Both the position numbers and the translations under genes were made by a program. Of a DNA stretch of 64,000 bases, positions 1 to 8,018 are shown piece by piece. The notes under the pieces were generated by a model. That model was not told where the DNA came from, ran no database searches, and saw only the letters and a list, made by a program, of their open reading frames with translations. Source of the DNA: Arthrobacter sp. OV608 (GTDB taxonomy: Bacteria > Actinomycetota > Actinomycetes > Actinomycetales > Micrococcaceae). Position 1 is the first letter of the stretch; each line of letters opens with the position of its first letter. The stretch spans positions 62,001 through 126,000 of the forward strand of contig FOEZ01000008.1 in assembly GCA_900110595.1 (NCBI GenBank). Reading direction: 5' to 3'.

Positions 1-238
1 CAAAAGGGGTGGTGGTGATCTCGTCGCTGACCAGGCCCAGGATCTGGGAGCGCTGGTTGCGCAGCCCGCTTGCCAGCCGGTTCGGCGCGTAGCCGAGGTT
101 CCCGGCTACCGCTTTGATGTGCTCCACGGTCTGAGCGTTGACCCTGGAGTTGTGTGTTTCGCTGAGTGCGTGCGACACGGTGGTCACAGAAACGCCTGCT
201 GCTTTCGCTACGTCCCGGATGTTCACCTTCGTCGCCAT
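1..238 (-). CDS. LacI-family transcriptional regulator, N-terminal part (cut by window edge)
   Basis: Only the first 79 codons are in the window; the gene continues past position 1. The N-terminus (MATKVNIRDVAKAAGVS, then VTTVSHALSE) is the helix-turn-helix of LacI/GalR regulators, followed by the hinge-helix region (YAPNRLASGLR) and the start of the periplasmic-binding-like effector domain. Start is the ATG at 238, with GGAAG about 9 nt upstream. Such proteins repress or activate sugar-use genes in response to a ligand; the ligand cannot be told because the effector domain is missing. Two palindromic operators lie directly in its promoter, so autoregulation is likely. Confidence 0.93.
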   Translation of the reverse strand, partial: MATKVNIRDVAKAAGVSVTTVSHALSETHNSRVNAQTVEHIKAVAGNLGYAPNRLASGLRNQRSQILGLVSDEITTTPF

Positions 239-255
239 CGACTTCGCTTCCTTTG

Positions 256-267
256 CAAAACGTTTTG
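256..267. promoter_or_regulatory. LacI-family operator O1 (CAAAACGTTTTG)
   Basis: Perfect 12-bp palindrome with the central CG typical of LacI/GalR operators. It begins 18 bp upstream of the regulator start codon and overlaps the proposed -10 box. An identical copy lies 35 bp away centre to centre. Confidence 0.85.
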
Positions 268-293
268 TATATTGCTTGCATCACTATATGCAA
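266..293 (-). promoter_or_regulatory. Promoter of the LacI-type gene
   Basis: On the minus strand TTGCAT (288–293) and TATACA (266–271) are separated by 16 bp and resemble sigma-A -35 and -10 boxes. Each box touches one of the two operators, so a bound repressor would block polymerase. Confidence 0.6.
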
Positions 294-302
294 AACGTTT
301 TG
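291..302. promoter_or_regulatory. LacI-family operator O2 (CAAAACGTTTTG)
   Basis: Second perfect copy of the same 12-bp palindrome. It overlaps the proposed -35 box of the minus-strand LacI-type gene. Two dimer sites in a promoter suggest cooperative autorepression. Confidence 0.85.
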
Positions 303-358
303 TGCCAGTCAAGAGGCAGCCTTCAATGAGCAGTTGCACCAGTACGACGGCGGCCGTT

Positions 359-892
359 CTACCCGGCCGTTGTTTCCTCAGGCCGGAAGTAGGCGGAGCC
401 TGACGCTGTACGTTGCAGTATGCCAAAATCCACGAGGTAGCGGCGCAGCAGGACAACATCGTCGGTATAACTAAGGAGCCGCTCGTTGACCTGTTTTTCC
501 GTCAGGTTTTCGCCGGACCGGATGGCATCGCCGGCAATCCAGGCCAGGAGTTCCCGCCGCTCGGCCACGTTCGCCGGATACCGCTCGATCCTCCCAAGCC
601 GCAGGAAGCGGTCCACTCCGGTTTTCGCCTGCCGCCGCGGTTGTTGGGCAAGAAGGTCGCGATAGATCGCTTCCGGTGCCGCCAGTCCGCCGGAGGCTGT
701 TCGTTCCACGAGCCCCGACTCGATCAGTATGGCCAGGGCCCGGTCCCGCCGGTGATCCTTCAATCCGGCAAGAACGTCCGGCCTGCCTGCCCCCAGAATT
801 ATTTGCGCGTAGGCGGTCCGGGCGTCACTGTTGGCGAGGGCAGCCAGCACCCTGCGCCAGTGCGGGCCGCCATATCCCCTTCCCTTGGTCAT
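359..892 (-). CDS. Winged-helix plus DUF2087 protein, probable regulator
   Basis: 177 aa. The C-terminal third (about residues 115–170: ERRELLAWIAGDAI, LTEKQVNERL, LLRRYLVDFGIL) matches the DUF2087 pattern. The N-terminal part (WRRVLAAL..., RDRALAILIESGLVERT) looks like an ArsR-type winged helix. Proteins with this layout are usually annotated as transcription factors. ATG at 892 is preferred because it lies 10 bp after the stop of the upstream nuclease gene; a longer reading from 985 would overlap that gene. It is the second gene of a two-gene unit with the HNH protein. What it regulates is unknown. Confidence 0.7.
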   Translation of the reverse strand: MTKGRGYGGPHWRRVLAALANSDARTAYAQIILGAGRPDVLAGLKDHRRDRALAILIESGLVERTASGGLAAPEAIYRDLLAQQPRRQAKTGVDRFLRLGRIERYPANVAERRELLAWIAGDAIRSGENLTEKQVNERLLSYTDDVVLLRRYLVDFGILQRTASGSAYFRPEETTAG

Positions 893-902
893 GCCGAGCG
901 CC

Positions 903-1784
903 TCAGCCCGAACCTTTGTCGTGGGGCCCCTCAAGGATCCGCCGGGCATCATCCTGCGCTTCGAGGGCATGCTCACTGACCACATGGCCCCGCAGATGCC
1001 CCGCGGCGGCGATGATGGTCCGCAATTCCGAAACCGTCCGGGGCGGGATCACGCCGAGATGCGCCATAGCGTGGCAGTTGGGGCAGAGCGGCACCAGGTC
1101 AGCCACGGGGTCCAGTTTGTATCCGCCCTTCAGCATCGCCGGCGGTACTACGTGGTGCACTTCAATGAAGCCTGTGCCGGCGTCGCCATAGAAAGCCTCG
1201 AAGGAGAAGCCGCAGGCAGCACAGGAGGTCCCGTGGAATGCCAGGCAGACCCTGCTCGCGTCAACGTCCCGCTCGTAGCGGTTCACGTCGATCGTCGCCA
1301 CAGCCTCAGGCGGGAAGGTCCCGGGAACCAGTTCGGCGTGGCTGGCGGCCACTGGCCCCTGCTCCCGCCAGAGACTGCGGAGTTCAGGCTCCGCAGCCTG
1401 CGGGACGGGAACTGGGCCTGCGATGGCCTCCCACCAGATCGGGCCCGAAATTCCTGTCTTGAGGAGGTCGGGGCGTATCTGTTCTCCGATGGGGAGCAGC
1501 GCGTCGAACTCAATGCTGGCGTACCCGTCTCCGGCGTCGCATTCCTCACGTCCAGCTGGTTCCGCGGGCGCTGACACAGCCATCCCGTGGCCGATCAGGC
1601 CGCGACCTGCATCGCTGCTGCCCTGCAGCAGCAACCAGACCTCTGTCCCTGGCAGGATGTTCCGGGAGCCGCCAACGTTCCACTGGGCGAGGACGCGCCC
1701 GGACTCCGTCACCTGTTCGACGGCGGCGCGGTAGTCCCAGCGGTTCACTCCCTTTGGGTTCCATCCCAGAATTACTGCAGCCAC
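903..1784 (-). CDS. HNH endonuclease with N-terminal EVE/PUA-like domain
   Basis: 293 aa from a GTG start, with GGGTGAGC just upstream. Residues 1–70 (VILGWNPKGVNRWDY, NILPGTEVWLLLQG, GLIGHGMAVS) have the look of an EVE/PUA-like fold, which reads modified bases in some type IV restriction enzymes. The C-terminus is an HNH nuclease: CAACG, then EVHHVVPP (metal and catalytic His), DLVPLCPNCHAMAH (second Cys pair and last His). By family knowledge, EVE–HNH fusions such as VcaM4I cut DNA carrying modified cytosine. Inference: a modification-dependent restriction nuclease. It is followed by the DUF2087 gene. It could instead be an HNH protein of unknown target; the HNH part is certain, the EVE part less so. 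Confidence 0.75.
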   Translation of the reverse strand: MAAVILGWNPKGVNRWDYRAAVEQVTESGRVLAQWNVGGSRNILPGTEVWLLLQGSSDAGRGLIGHGMAVSAPAEPAGREECDAGDGYASIEFDALLPIGEQIRPDLLKTGISGPIWWEAIAGPVPVPQAAEPELRSLWREQGPVAASHAELVPGTFPPEAVATIDVNRYERDVDASRVCLAFHGTSCAACGFSFEAFYGDAGTGFIEVHHVVPPAMLKGGYKLDPVADLVPLCPNCHAMAHLGVIPPRTVSELRTIIAAAGHLRGHVVSEHALEAQDDARRILEGPHDKGSG

Positions 1785-1864
1785 CGCTCACCCTGCCCAG
1801 CCCATGCTCTGTATTAGTTCAGCCTACGTTCCGGGAATCCGGGGGTGCCATACCGGCAGCAACC

Positions 1865-2728
1865 TCATCTGCTGTTATTGGAGCCATGGCGCGAAACAAG
1901 AACGGGGCCGCGCGCATGATGAAGCACGGCGTGGGCGGTTGAACCAATCGTTTCCTTAACCAGACCACGGCCCTTGCTGCCCACTACCACCATCGCCGCA
2001 TCCCCGGAAACGTCGAGAATGCCGTGGGCAATCGAAGGATCGGTGAGGAGGGTTCCTTCCACCCGGACCCGAGGGGCGTGAATGCGGGCAGAAGTGACGG
2101 CAGCCCGCAGGACGTCCTCGGCAGCGGCGAGCGCCTCAGGGTTGTCACGGAAGCGGCGGTATCCGGCAGGTGTGTGGCGGACATGGACCACCGCGAGGTC
2201 CGCACGGGATGCCGACGCCAGCGTGCAGGCATCCTTCAGCGCAGTTGGTGAGCCGCTTTCATCGACTGCCACCACCACTGGTCCATCCGGATGGAGATCA
2301 GAACGGATGACGGCTACGGGACAGGACGCAGTGGCCGCCAGTTCCAGGCTGACGGAGCCCACCACCAGGCCCAGGAATCCGCCCAGCCCCCGGCTCCCGA
2401 CAACAAGCATCTCCTGCCGGGCCGATATTCCAACGAGGTGCGGGGCAGGCAGGCCGTGCAGCAAGGTTGATTCAACATCCGCTCCTGGCGCCGCAGCCTT
2501 CGCGTGGGCAAGTCCCTCTTCAAGGATTGACTCGGCTGACCTCTCCAATCCGCTGTCCGAGACGCCCGGGACAGGGCCAAGGTGCCTGGTCAACAGCGGC
2601 CAGATGGAACAATGCACCACATGCACGGCCAGGCCGCGACGGTGCGCATGGCGTGCCGCCCAGCGGACCGCTTCCGCAGCTTCAGGCGAGCCGTCGTAGC
2701 CGGCAACTATGGACCTTGGCTCCTGCAT
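1865..2728 (-). CDS. Universal stress protein, tandem UspA domains
   Basis: 287 aa with two Usp domains. The first starts SIVAGYDGSPEA and ends with the ATP-binding loop GSRGLGGFLGLVVGS (G-2x-G-9x-GS). The second starts VVVAVDESGSP and ends GSKGRGLVKETIGS, one residue shorter in the loop. Tandem ATP-binding Usps are typical of the actinobacterial DosR/DevR dormancy regulon. The neighbours, a GAF kinase and a DevR-like regulator, support a role in low-oxygen or redox stress. ATG at 2728 puts the first beta-strand at the N-terminus as usual; an upstream ATG at 2797 is possible. Confidence 0.9.
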   Translation of the reverse strand: MQEPRSIVAGYDGSPEAAEAVRWAARHAHRRGLAVHVVHCSIWPLLTRHLGPVPGVSDSGLERSAESILEEGLAHAKAAAPGADVESTLLHGLPAPHLVGISARQEMLVVGSRGLGGFLGLVVGSVSLELAATASCPVAVIRSDLHPDGPVVVAVDESGSPTALKDACTLASASRADLAVVHVRHTPAGYRRFRDNPEALAAAEDVLRAAVTSARIHAPRVRVEGTLLTDPSIAHGILDVSGDAAMVVVGSKGRGLVKETIGSTAHAVLHHARGPVLVSRHGSNNSR

Positions 2729-3021
2729 GGCTTCACCGCGCTCCTGGACAGTTCGGCTTTCAGCCCAATAGTGGCTTTCCGCGCCACGATTGTCCATGCT
2801 GCTGCCTTGAGCCCGCCCTCGTAAATCAGGTGCCGAAAACCGGAAGTACCTAATCTCGCACCAACCGGTTTCCCGCCTGGGCGAGGGCTCTTAGACTTGT
2901 GGCTAACATCCCTTTGTGCTCAGGCGAAGGCGACGGCTGCGGGGTGGAGACCAACGCTCCCTGACACTGGTTAGGCGCTGACGCCCGCAATGACGCGGGC
3001 AGTCGTCGCAGGAGGTTGGAG

Positions 3022-4224
3022 ATGGGCACTGAGCCGTGGCGCCCACCCCTGAAACAAAGGGTTGGAAATCTCCTGCGCGAGGTGGTTGCCCGCGCCGACG
3101 AGCTCCTGCATACGCAGGAACACGGCAATATGCGCCGCCAGGACTGGCTGGAGGCGGGGATGGCGTTGAGTGACCGCCTCATCCTGCCGGCTCAAACGGA
3201 GGATCTGGACAGCTTTGCCCTGGTTGCCGAGACTGCCCTTCGGGTTTCGGAATCGGCGATGGCTCTCATAGCTGTTCCGGCCGGTGATGGCGTTTTCCGC
3301 TGCCAGTCATCTGTGGGGGTGCAAGGGCTGCAGGCAGGGCGGGAACTGCCCGCTTCCGAAATGGTTTCCGCGGTTCTTGCAACAGGCGAGTCGCGTTCGG
3401 CCCGGAATGCCGGGCAGGTGTTCGACCATGAGCTGGCAGAAAAGCTGGGCTGCGTGCTGGTCTGTGCGCTCGGGCGCGGCGGCAGTGACAGGCCCGTGCT
3501 GCTGCTCGCACGGCCACGCGGGTCAACGGCCTACAGCCAGTCCGACCTGGAGTCCAGCTCCCTCTTTGGCCGCTGGATTGGTTTGGCCCTTGACCTGGCC
3601 CGTGTCCATGCCCTCCGTGAACAAAATCTTCTGTTCAGGGACCGGGAACGGATCGCACGTGATGTGCATGACCTCGTCATCCAGCGCCTGTTCGCAGCGG
3701 GTTTGGGCATTCAGAGCCTGCGCCGCTTCATCCGGGATCCAGTAGCCATTGAGCGCATCGATGCAGTGACGGCTGAACTTGACGGTTCCATCAGGACCCT
3801 TCGGGACACCATCTATTCGCTCCGGACCGGGGACAATGAACGGGAACCTCTGACCAGCCGCGTCATGAAGGTGGTGCGGGAAAGCTCCCGCAGCTATTCC
3901 CTGCTGCCGCAAGTGAACTTTTCCGGGCCGGTGGATGGCACGGTCCCCGATCATGTTGCCGGCCACCTGCTCTCGGTCCTCTCTGAAGGGTTGAGCAACG
4001 CGATGCGGCACTCGGGGGCCGACGACATCCAGGTCACCGTGTCGGCCGGGCGGAAGCAGGTGGAACTTCGCATAGCCGACAACGGCAGAGGTTTCCATGA
4101 ACCGCTTGAAGCCAGTGGCCTCGCCAACATGCGGGACCGGGCCGGGCTGCTCGGCGGTACCTGTACCATCCACAGTGTGGCAGGTAAGGGGACCCGGATT
4201 GAGTGGTCCGCCTGTTGCCAATGA
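3022..4224 (+). CDS. GAF-domain sensor histidine kinase, DevS-like
   Basis: 400 aa, cytoplasmic, no membrane segment. A single GAF domain spans about residues 45–185. The HisKA_3 dimerisation helix follows with the phospho-acceptor His in RIARDVHDLVIQRLF, then HATPase_c (N-box EGLSNAMRHSGA, G-boxes DNGRGF and GLANMRDRAG, end GKGTRIEW). This is NarL-type kinase architecture as in DevS/DosT, but with one GAF instead of two. The ATG at 3022 is 6 nt after GGAGG, which decides the start over the TTG at 3016 that abuts it. The likely partner is the convergent response regulator at 4271–4951. Whether the GAF binds heme cannot be told. Confidence 0.9.
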   Translation: MGTEPWRPPLKQRVGNLLREVVARADELLHTQEHGNMRRQDWLEAGMALSDRLILPAQTEDLDSFALVAETALRVSESAMALIAVPAGDGVFRCQSSVGVQGLQAGRELPASEMVSAVLATGESRSARNAGQVFDHELAEKLGCVLVCALGRGGSDRPVLLLARPRGSTAYSQSDLESSSLFGRWIGLALDLARVHALREQNLLFRDRERIARDVHDLVIQRLFAAGLGIQSLRRFIRDPVAIERIDAVTAELDGSIRTLRDTIYSLRTGDNEREPLTSRVMKVVRESSRSYSLLPQVNFSGPVDGTVPDHVAGHLLSVLSEGLSNAMRHSGADDIQVTVSAGRKQVELRIADNGRGFHEPLEASGLANMRDRAGLLGGTCTIHSVAGKGTRIEWSACCQ

Positions 4225-4270
4225 CCGAAGTGGTGAAGCGCGCAGTTGAGGGTACCGGCCGCCGTCGCCC

Positions 4271-4951
4271 TTACTGGGGGTCCGCACCCTGCCGGATGAC
4301 AAACACAGCGGCCTGGGTTCGTCTTTCGAAGCCCAGTTTCGCCAGGATGGATGAGACATAGTTCTTGACGGTTTTCTCGGCGAGGAAGAGTTCGGCGCCG
4401 ATCTGGCGGTTGGTCATTCCTTCTCCGATCAGCGAGAGGACTTTCTTCTCCTGCGCGCTCAGCGCCTCCATCCTCGGGTCAGTGGCCGCTTTGGACAGGC
4501 CGGCAATGATCCGTAGCTCAGCTCCGGGCTCGAAGAGTGATTCACCCGCGGCCGCCCTGCGGATGCCCGCGAGGAGGTCATCGTTCCTGATCTGTTTCAA
4601 AACGTAACCGGAGGCTCCTGCCAGAACCGCGCCGCGCAGGGCCTGCTCGTCGTCGTAACTGGTCAGGATCAGGCACCGTAGGCGGGGGTTGAGCGAGCGG
4701 ACATCCCGGCACACTTCGATTCCGGTGCCGTCCGGGAGCCGGCCGTCCAGGATCGCGACGTCGGGCCGGAGAGCAGGGATCCTTCGTGTCGCTTCGGCTG
4801 CCGACCCGCTCTCACCGACCACAAGGAAGCCCTCGCCCTCGAGCAGGTCCTTCAGTCCCTGCCGGACAAGCTCATGATCATCAAGAATAAAGACGCGGAC
4901 CGGATCCGGAGGATCTGATGCTCCATCCGGTCCGGGCTCCTCCCTTTTCAC
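4271..4951 (-). CDS. NarL/LuxR-type response regulator, DevR/DosR-like
   Basis: 226 aa. Receiver domain (about 18–135): acidic pair LDDHELVRQGL, phosphorylated Asp in DVAILDGRLPDGTGIE, switch Thr in LILTSYDDEQ, Lys in GYVLKQI. LuxR helix-turn-helix at the C-terminus (LSAQEKKVLSLIGEGMTNR, LAEKTVKNYVSSILAKLG, ERRTQAAVF), closely matching mycobacterial DosR as I recall it. GTG start with GGGAG about 10 nt upstream. It lies tail to tail with the kinase, 46 bp apart, so the pair is not one operon. Probable targets include the adjacent universal stress protein. Confidence 0.9.
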   Translation of the reverse strand: MKREEPGPDGASDPPDPVRVFILDDHELVRQGLKDLLEGEGFLVVGESGSAAEATRRIPALRPDVAILDGRLPDGTGIEVCRDVRSLNPRLRCLILTSYDDEQALRGAVLAGASGYVLKQIRNDDLLAGIRRAAAGESLFEPGAELRIIAGLSKAATDPRMEALSAQEKKVLSLIGEGMTNRQIGAELFLAEKTVKNYVSSILAKLGFERRTQAAVFVIRQGADPQ

Positions 4952-5024
4952 TCAAGCGCTCCCATTGTCTCCACGACCGGCCCGCGCCGATGGAGGGCAG
5001 CCCGTGCCGGCTTGAATCCATTCT

Positions 5025-6614
5025 TCACTGCGGGCGGACCGGCTGGAAGGGCGGCCCGGTGGCCGGGGCAGCGGTTTCACGGGGGCCCTGGTCCAGGCGG
5101 AACGGCGGGTACTCGTCGCGCATCAGCGCCGTGTAGGCCAACACGCGGTAGATCCAACGGTTGATGCCCAGTATCAGATCGAACAGCGGACGCAGGTACC
5201 GGCCAGTAAAGAGCAGGGCCACTGCCGCGATAAAGACCAGCAACCCCAGCAGGGACAGGCCCCTTCCCCTTTCATAGCTTGTCCCGAAATCGCCCGTTCC
5301 TGAGCCCCAGGTCCACGTGGCGCCGGCCAGCAAGGCAACAACGATCAGATGCGGGATCGCCAGGAGCCACCACTTGATGAGGACCAGTCCGCGGGAGAGC
5401 CGCTCCGGATAGTCCACTTCGAAGTCCGCGGGATAGTTCGTGCGGGCCAGGGTGAAGGGCGGGTACAGGTCGGTGCCCACAGCAGCGTAGGAGTAGAAGG
5501 CAACCCGCCAGTTCCACCGCAAAACGCCGACGTTGAAATCGAACAGGGCCCGGGGGTATCGGGCGGTGAACAAAATGGCGAAGCCGGCAACAACCGTGGT
5601 GACGGCGAACGCAAACCACAAAAAGAACAGGATGATGAAGTGCGGAATGGCCAGGAACCACTTCACCAGCCACATCCACCGCGAAAGCGCGGGGTCAATC
5701 TCGCCGGAGAGCCGGGCCGGGTAGGGGGCCCAGTCGGCTTCTGCTGCGGGCACCTCCCGGTACGGAGGCTGAACCCCGGGAGGCTGACTCCCGGAAGGCG
5801 GGCTTCCTCCCGGGGGTGCCCATCCCGCAGGTGCCACCCCGGCGGCAGTCCCACCTGGGGTTGCCGGCGCGCCCGGCCTGGCCGGTGGCACCGGGCCGCC
5901 CGCTGGTCCGGCCCCGTAAGCGGACCCGGAGGAACGCGGGGCGGCATGCCGCCCCAGGCCGGCAGCGCCGAAAATCAGCAACGGGATCCCAATCACCAGG
6001 GCGATAATTCCGCCCACAAGCAGCCCGGTGGCTGCCGGCCGGATCAGGTCGGACCGGAACCCGGGCTGCACCTGGACGTCAATTCCCGGACTGGCGTCCG
6101 CGTTCATCACCACTATGGCCCAACTCCCGGCGGTGATGTTCCAGGTCAGCTCCTGCTCCCCGGGGCCCGACGCCGAAGCCTGCCAGAAGGCCTCGCCAGC
6201 CGGAGGCGCAGGCGCAGTGGAGCCGGGAATGTCACGGTACTCGGCACGGAAAGGTGAACGGTCAACGTCGAGCAGTTCGGAGCGATGTACCCCGGAAAGG
6301 TACCTGTCGACGTCGGACTGCGGGGCGATGCCGATAAAAACAGCCTTGCCGGGATCGGCGGAAGCTACGCGCAACCGGAGCGTGCCGACGTCGAACGGCA
6401 CACGCCCGGGAATATCCTCGCCCATGGCGCCTAACCGGGGTGAGGTCAAGGCGGCGGAAGCCACGGAAAGCCGGGCTGTGCCGGCAGTGAGGTATCCATC
6501 ACGCTGTGCGGATCCTACGGCCAGGGCCACGATGCCGCCGGCTGCGGCAGCAAGGCCAGCGAGGGACAGGAGGATCCCCAGGATCAGCATTATTATTGCA
6601 ACGGTCTTTTTCAT
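5025..6614 (-). CDS. DUF4389-domain membrane protein
   Basis: 529 aa. One N-terminal membrane segment (about 5–30) precedes an extracytoplasmic region to about 205. A second segment (about 210–235) and a Pro/Gly-rich linker follow (about 240–310, repeats of PPG and PAG). Then come two DUF4389 units, each with YP..L, a W.WLVKWFLAIPH or LIKWWLLAIPH helix, and a following R..LFD..(L/V)G..RW.(Y/W)R segment. Function is unknown for this family. The ATG at 6614 directly precedes the first hydrophobic helix. It stands alone between the response regulator and a gap. Confidence 0.8.
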   Translation of the reverse strand: MKKTVAIIMLILGILLSLAGLAAAAGGIVALAVGSAQRDGYLTAGTARLSVASAALTSPRLGAMGEDIPGRVPFDVGTLRLRVASADPGKAVFIGIAPQSDVDRYLSGVHRSELLDVDRSPFRAEYRDIPGSTAPAPPAGEAFWQASASGPGEQELTWNITAGSWAIVVMNADASPGIDVQVQPGFRSDLIRPAATGLLVGGIIALVIGIPLLIFGAAGLGRHAAPRSSGSAYGAGPAGGPVPPARPGAPATPGGTAAGVAPAGWAPPGGSPPSGSQPPGVQPPYREVPAAEADWAPYPARLSGEIDPALSRWMWLVKWFLAIPHFIILFFLWFAFAVTTVVAGFAILFTARYPRALFDFNVGVLRWNWRVAFYSYAAVGTDLYPPFTLARTNYPADFEVDYPERLSRGLVLIKWWLLAIPHLIVVALLAGATWTWGSGTGDFGTSYERGRGLSLLGLLVFIAAVALLFTGRYLRPLFDLILGINRWIYRVLAYTALMRDEYPPFRLDQGPRETAAPATGPPFQPVRPQ

Positions 6615-6879
6615 GGGATTTGGACCTGGATTGAGGAAATGGACAGGCGTGGGACGAAGCGAATACCTGGCGCGGGGACACCTACAAGACTGACACCCGC
6701 ACGGCGGGAGCTGTAGGGCCAAAGGTCATGCCCATGGCACCGCCTGGTGGAGCTTCTTCCGGCGGAAGCGGCGGGGGAGTAGGCTTAAACAACCGTTAGG
6801 AAGTAAGCGGCCACGTATTTCAACTGGGTGGTATTCAGGCTGGGTGTTGACCTCCCCGGCGATCCCGAAGGGATGCACA

Positions 6880-7098
6880 GTGGCATTGGACGCTTCGGCG
6901 GTTCTGGAGCTTCTTGGCGGCTATATTGCAACCGCAGTGGGAGTCTTTCTCCTTTATTCACCAGTCATTGTCCTGATCATCAGCCTGTTGTTGACCGCAG
7001 GCCTGCTGCAGTTGCTGGCATGGCCCTTTATTGTGCTGATCCGCAAACTGCGCCGGAAGCCCAAACATCCCGATGACAGCTCCTGGCTCCTGCACTGA
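6880..7098 (+). CDS. Small membrane protein
   Basis: 72 aa. Two adjacent hydrophobic stretches (about 8–38 and 39–55) end in a basic tail (IRKLRRKPKHPDD), so the C-terminus should be cytoplasmic. GTG at 6880 is chosen because AAGGGA ends 6 nt before it; a longer reading from 6844 lacks a ribosome binding site. No family recognised. Confidence 0.55.
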   Translation: MALDASAVLELLGGYIATAVGVFLLYSPVIVLIISLLLTAGLLQLLAWPFIVLIRKLRRKPKHPDDSSWLLH

Positions 7099-7141
7099 AC
7101 CCCATCCGCGCGTGCCGGGTTCCCACCGCACCCCATTCGTC

Positions 7142-7152
7142 AGTATGCTTAC
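7142..7152. promoter_or_regulatory. Shared motif AGTATGCTTAC, copy 1
   Basis: An 11-bp imperfect palindrome (AAG/CTT-type arms around TATG) 38 bp before the ATG at 7191. An identical 11-mer sits 37 bp before the SDR gene at 15688. It may be a promoter element or a regulator site. Confidence 0.4.
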
Positions 7153-7190
7153 TATTGTTGGCAAAGCCGGTCACGAGAAAGGGCATCATC

Positions 7191-7622
7191 ATGACGGAAC
7201 AGAACTTGCCTGACGACGAGCTTGAGGTTGTCGAGGAAAACGACGTGCTCCTGGACGAAACCCCCGGCGCGGCCTCTTCCCTGGAGCTTGACCCAGTCAG
7301 CAGCGGCCAGCCGGACAGCTATCCCGGTGCCGCGGAGAATAACCCGGACCGCTGGCAGGAGGATCCGCTGCTCCAGGACGAAGTCTCCGGCGAGGAGGAG
7401 GATTTCCTGAGCGATCAAACGCTGCGGGACGACATGGCGGCAACCCGCGACGGCGCCGGCAACGAGCAGGTGCCGGCGGCTACTCCCACCCTTGGAGAAG
7501 CGGTGGCTGACGTGGATTTCGGCGAAGATCCCACCGGCCGGGAAGCCGACGCCAGCGACGACCAGGAAAACTTCGGCGGGTCCCCACTCAGCGAGTTTGA
7601 GCCTGACGACCTCGAACGCTGA
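7191..7622 (+). CDS. Acidic hypothetical protein
   Basis: 143 aa, strongly acidic and probably disordered (ELEVVEENDVLLDE, EEEDFLSD, EFEPDDLER), with no cysteine, signal or membrane segment. The ATG at 7191 has GAAAGGG 7 nt upstream. No family recognised with certainty. The promoter carries the same 11-mer as a distant SDR gene, which hints at a shared, perhaps stress-type, control. Confidence 0.65.
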   Translation: MTEQNLPDDELEVVEENDVLLDETPGAASSLELDPVSSGQPDSYPGAAENNPDRWQEDPLLQDEVSGEEEDFLSDQTLRDDMAATRDGAGNEQVPAATPTLGEAVADVDFGEDPTGREADASDDQENFGGSPLSEFEPDDLER

Positions 7623-7753
7623 GGGCGGAAGCTGGTATCCCCCACCTGATGAATAGGGGCTCCGCCCACTGGCCCGGGGATAAAACGGGGTTAAACTAAT
7701 AAGCCCACTGATGAATATCAGTTTCGGCAGGATCAAGACTGAAGGAGTTTCGC

Positions 7754-7936
7754 ATGAACTTGGGAAGCAGGATCAGGAACGCCGCTGAACGATTCGCAGG
7801 CAGGACCGGCGCGGGCGGGACGGTCCGCGGCCGCGGGATGAACACCACGGGCCGGACGCCCAACTCCACCGGTGCCATGGGCGCCAGGTCCGGTGGCATG
7901 GCCCATCGCATCATGGGAATGTTCAGGCGGCACTGA
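7754..7936 (+). CDS. Small basic Gly/Arg-rich protein
   Basis: 60 aa, about one fifth Arg, rich in Gly, Met and Ala (MNLGSRIRNAAERFAGRTGA, MAHRIMGMFRRH at the end). A strong GAAGGAG lies 6 nt before the ATG, and a clear terminator hairpin follows at 7966–8005, so this is likely a real monocistronic gene. Function unknown; possible nucleic-acid or membrane-surface binding is only a guess from composition. Confidence 0.6.
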   Translation: MNLGSRIRNAAERFAGRTGAGGTVRGRGMNTTGRTPNSTGAMGARSGGMAHRIMGMFRRH

Positions 7937-7965
7937 GCCACCAGCATGAACGCGACGAGCATGAG

Positions 7966-8005
7966 CCAAAAGCAGGTCCCGGGCCTTCCCGGAACCTGCT
8001 TTTGG
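7966..8005. terminator. Hairpin terminator after the small basic ORF
   Basis: Arms 7966–7983 and 7988–8005 (CCAAAAGCAGGTCCCGGG with its complement, one mismatch) around a CCTT loop. The A-rich and T-rich ends suit termination on either strand. It ends only 13 nt before the rnz start codon. Confidence 0.75.
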
Positions 8006-8018
8006 TTTGTCAAACGCC

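Noticed and set aside
2798..3021. Possible DevR box upstream of the universal stress protein and kinase
   Set aside because: GGGCTCTTAGACTTG only partly resembles GGGACT-AGTCCC and has no matching second half; not enough to call.
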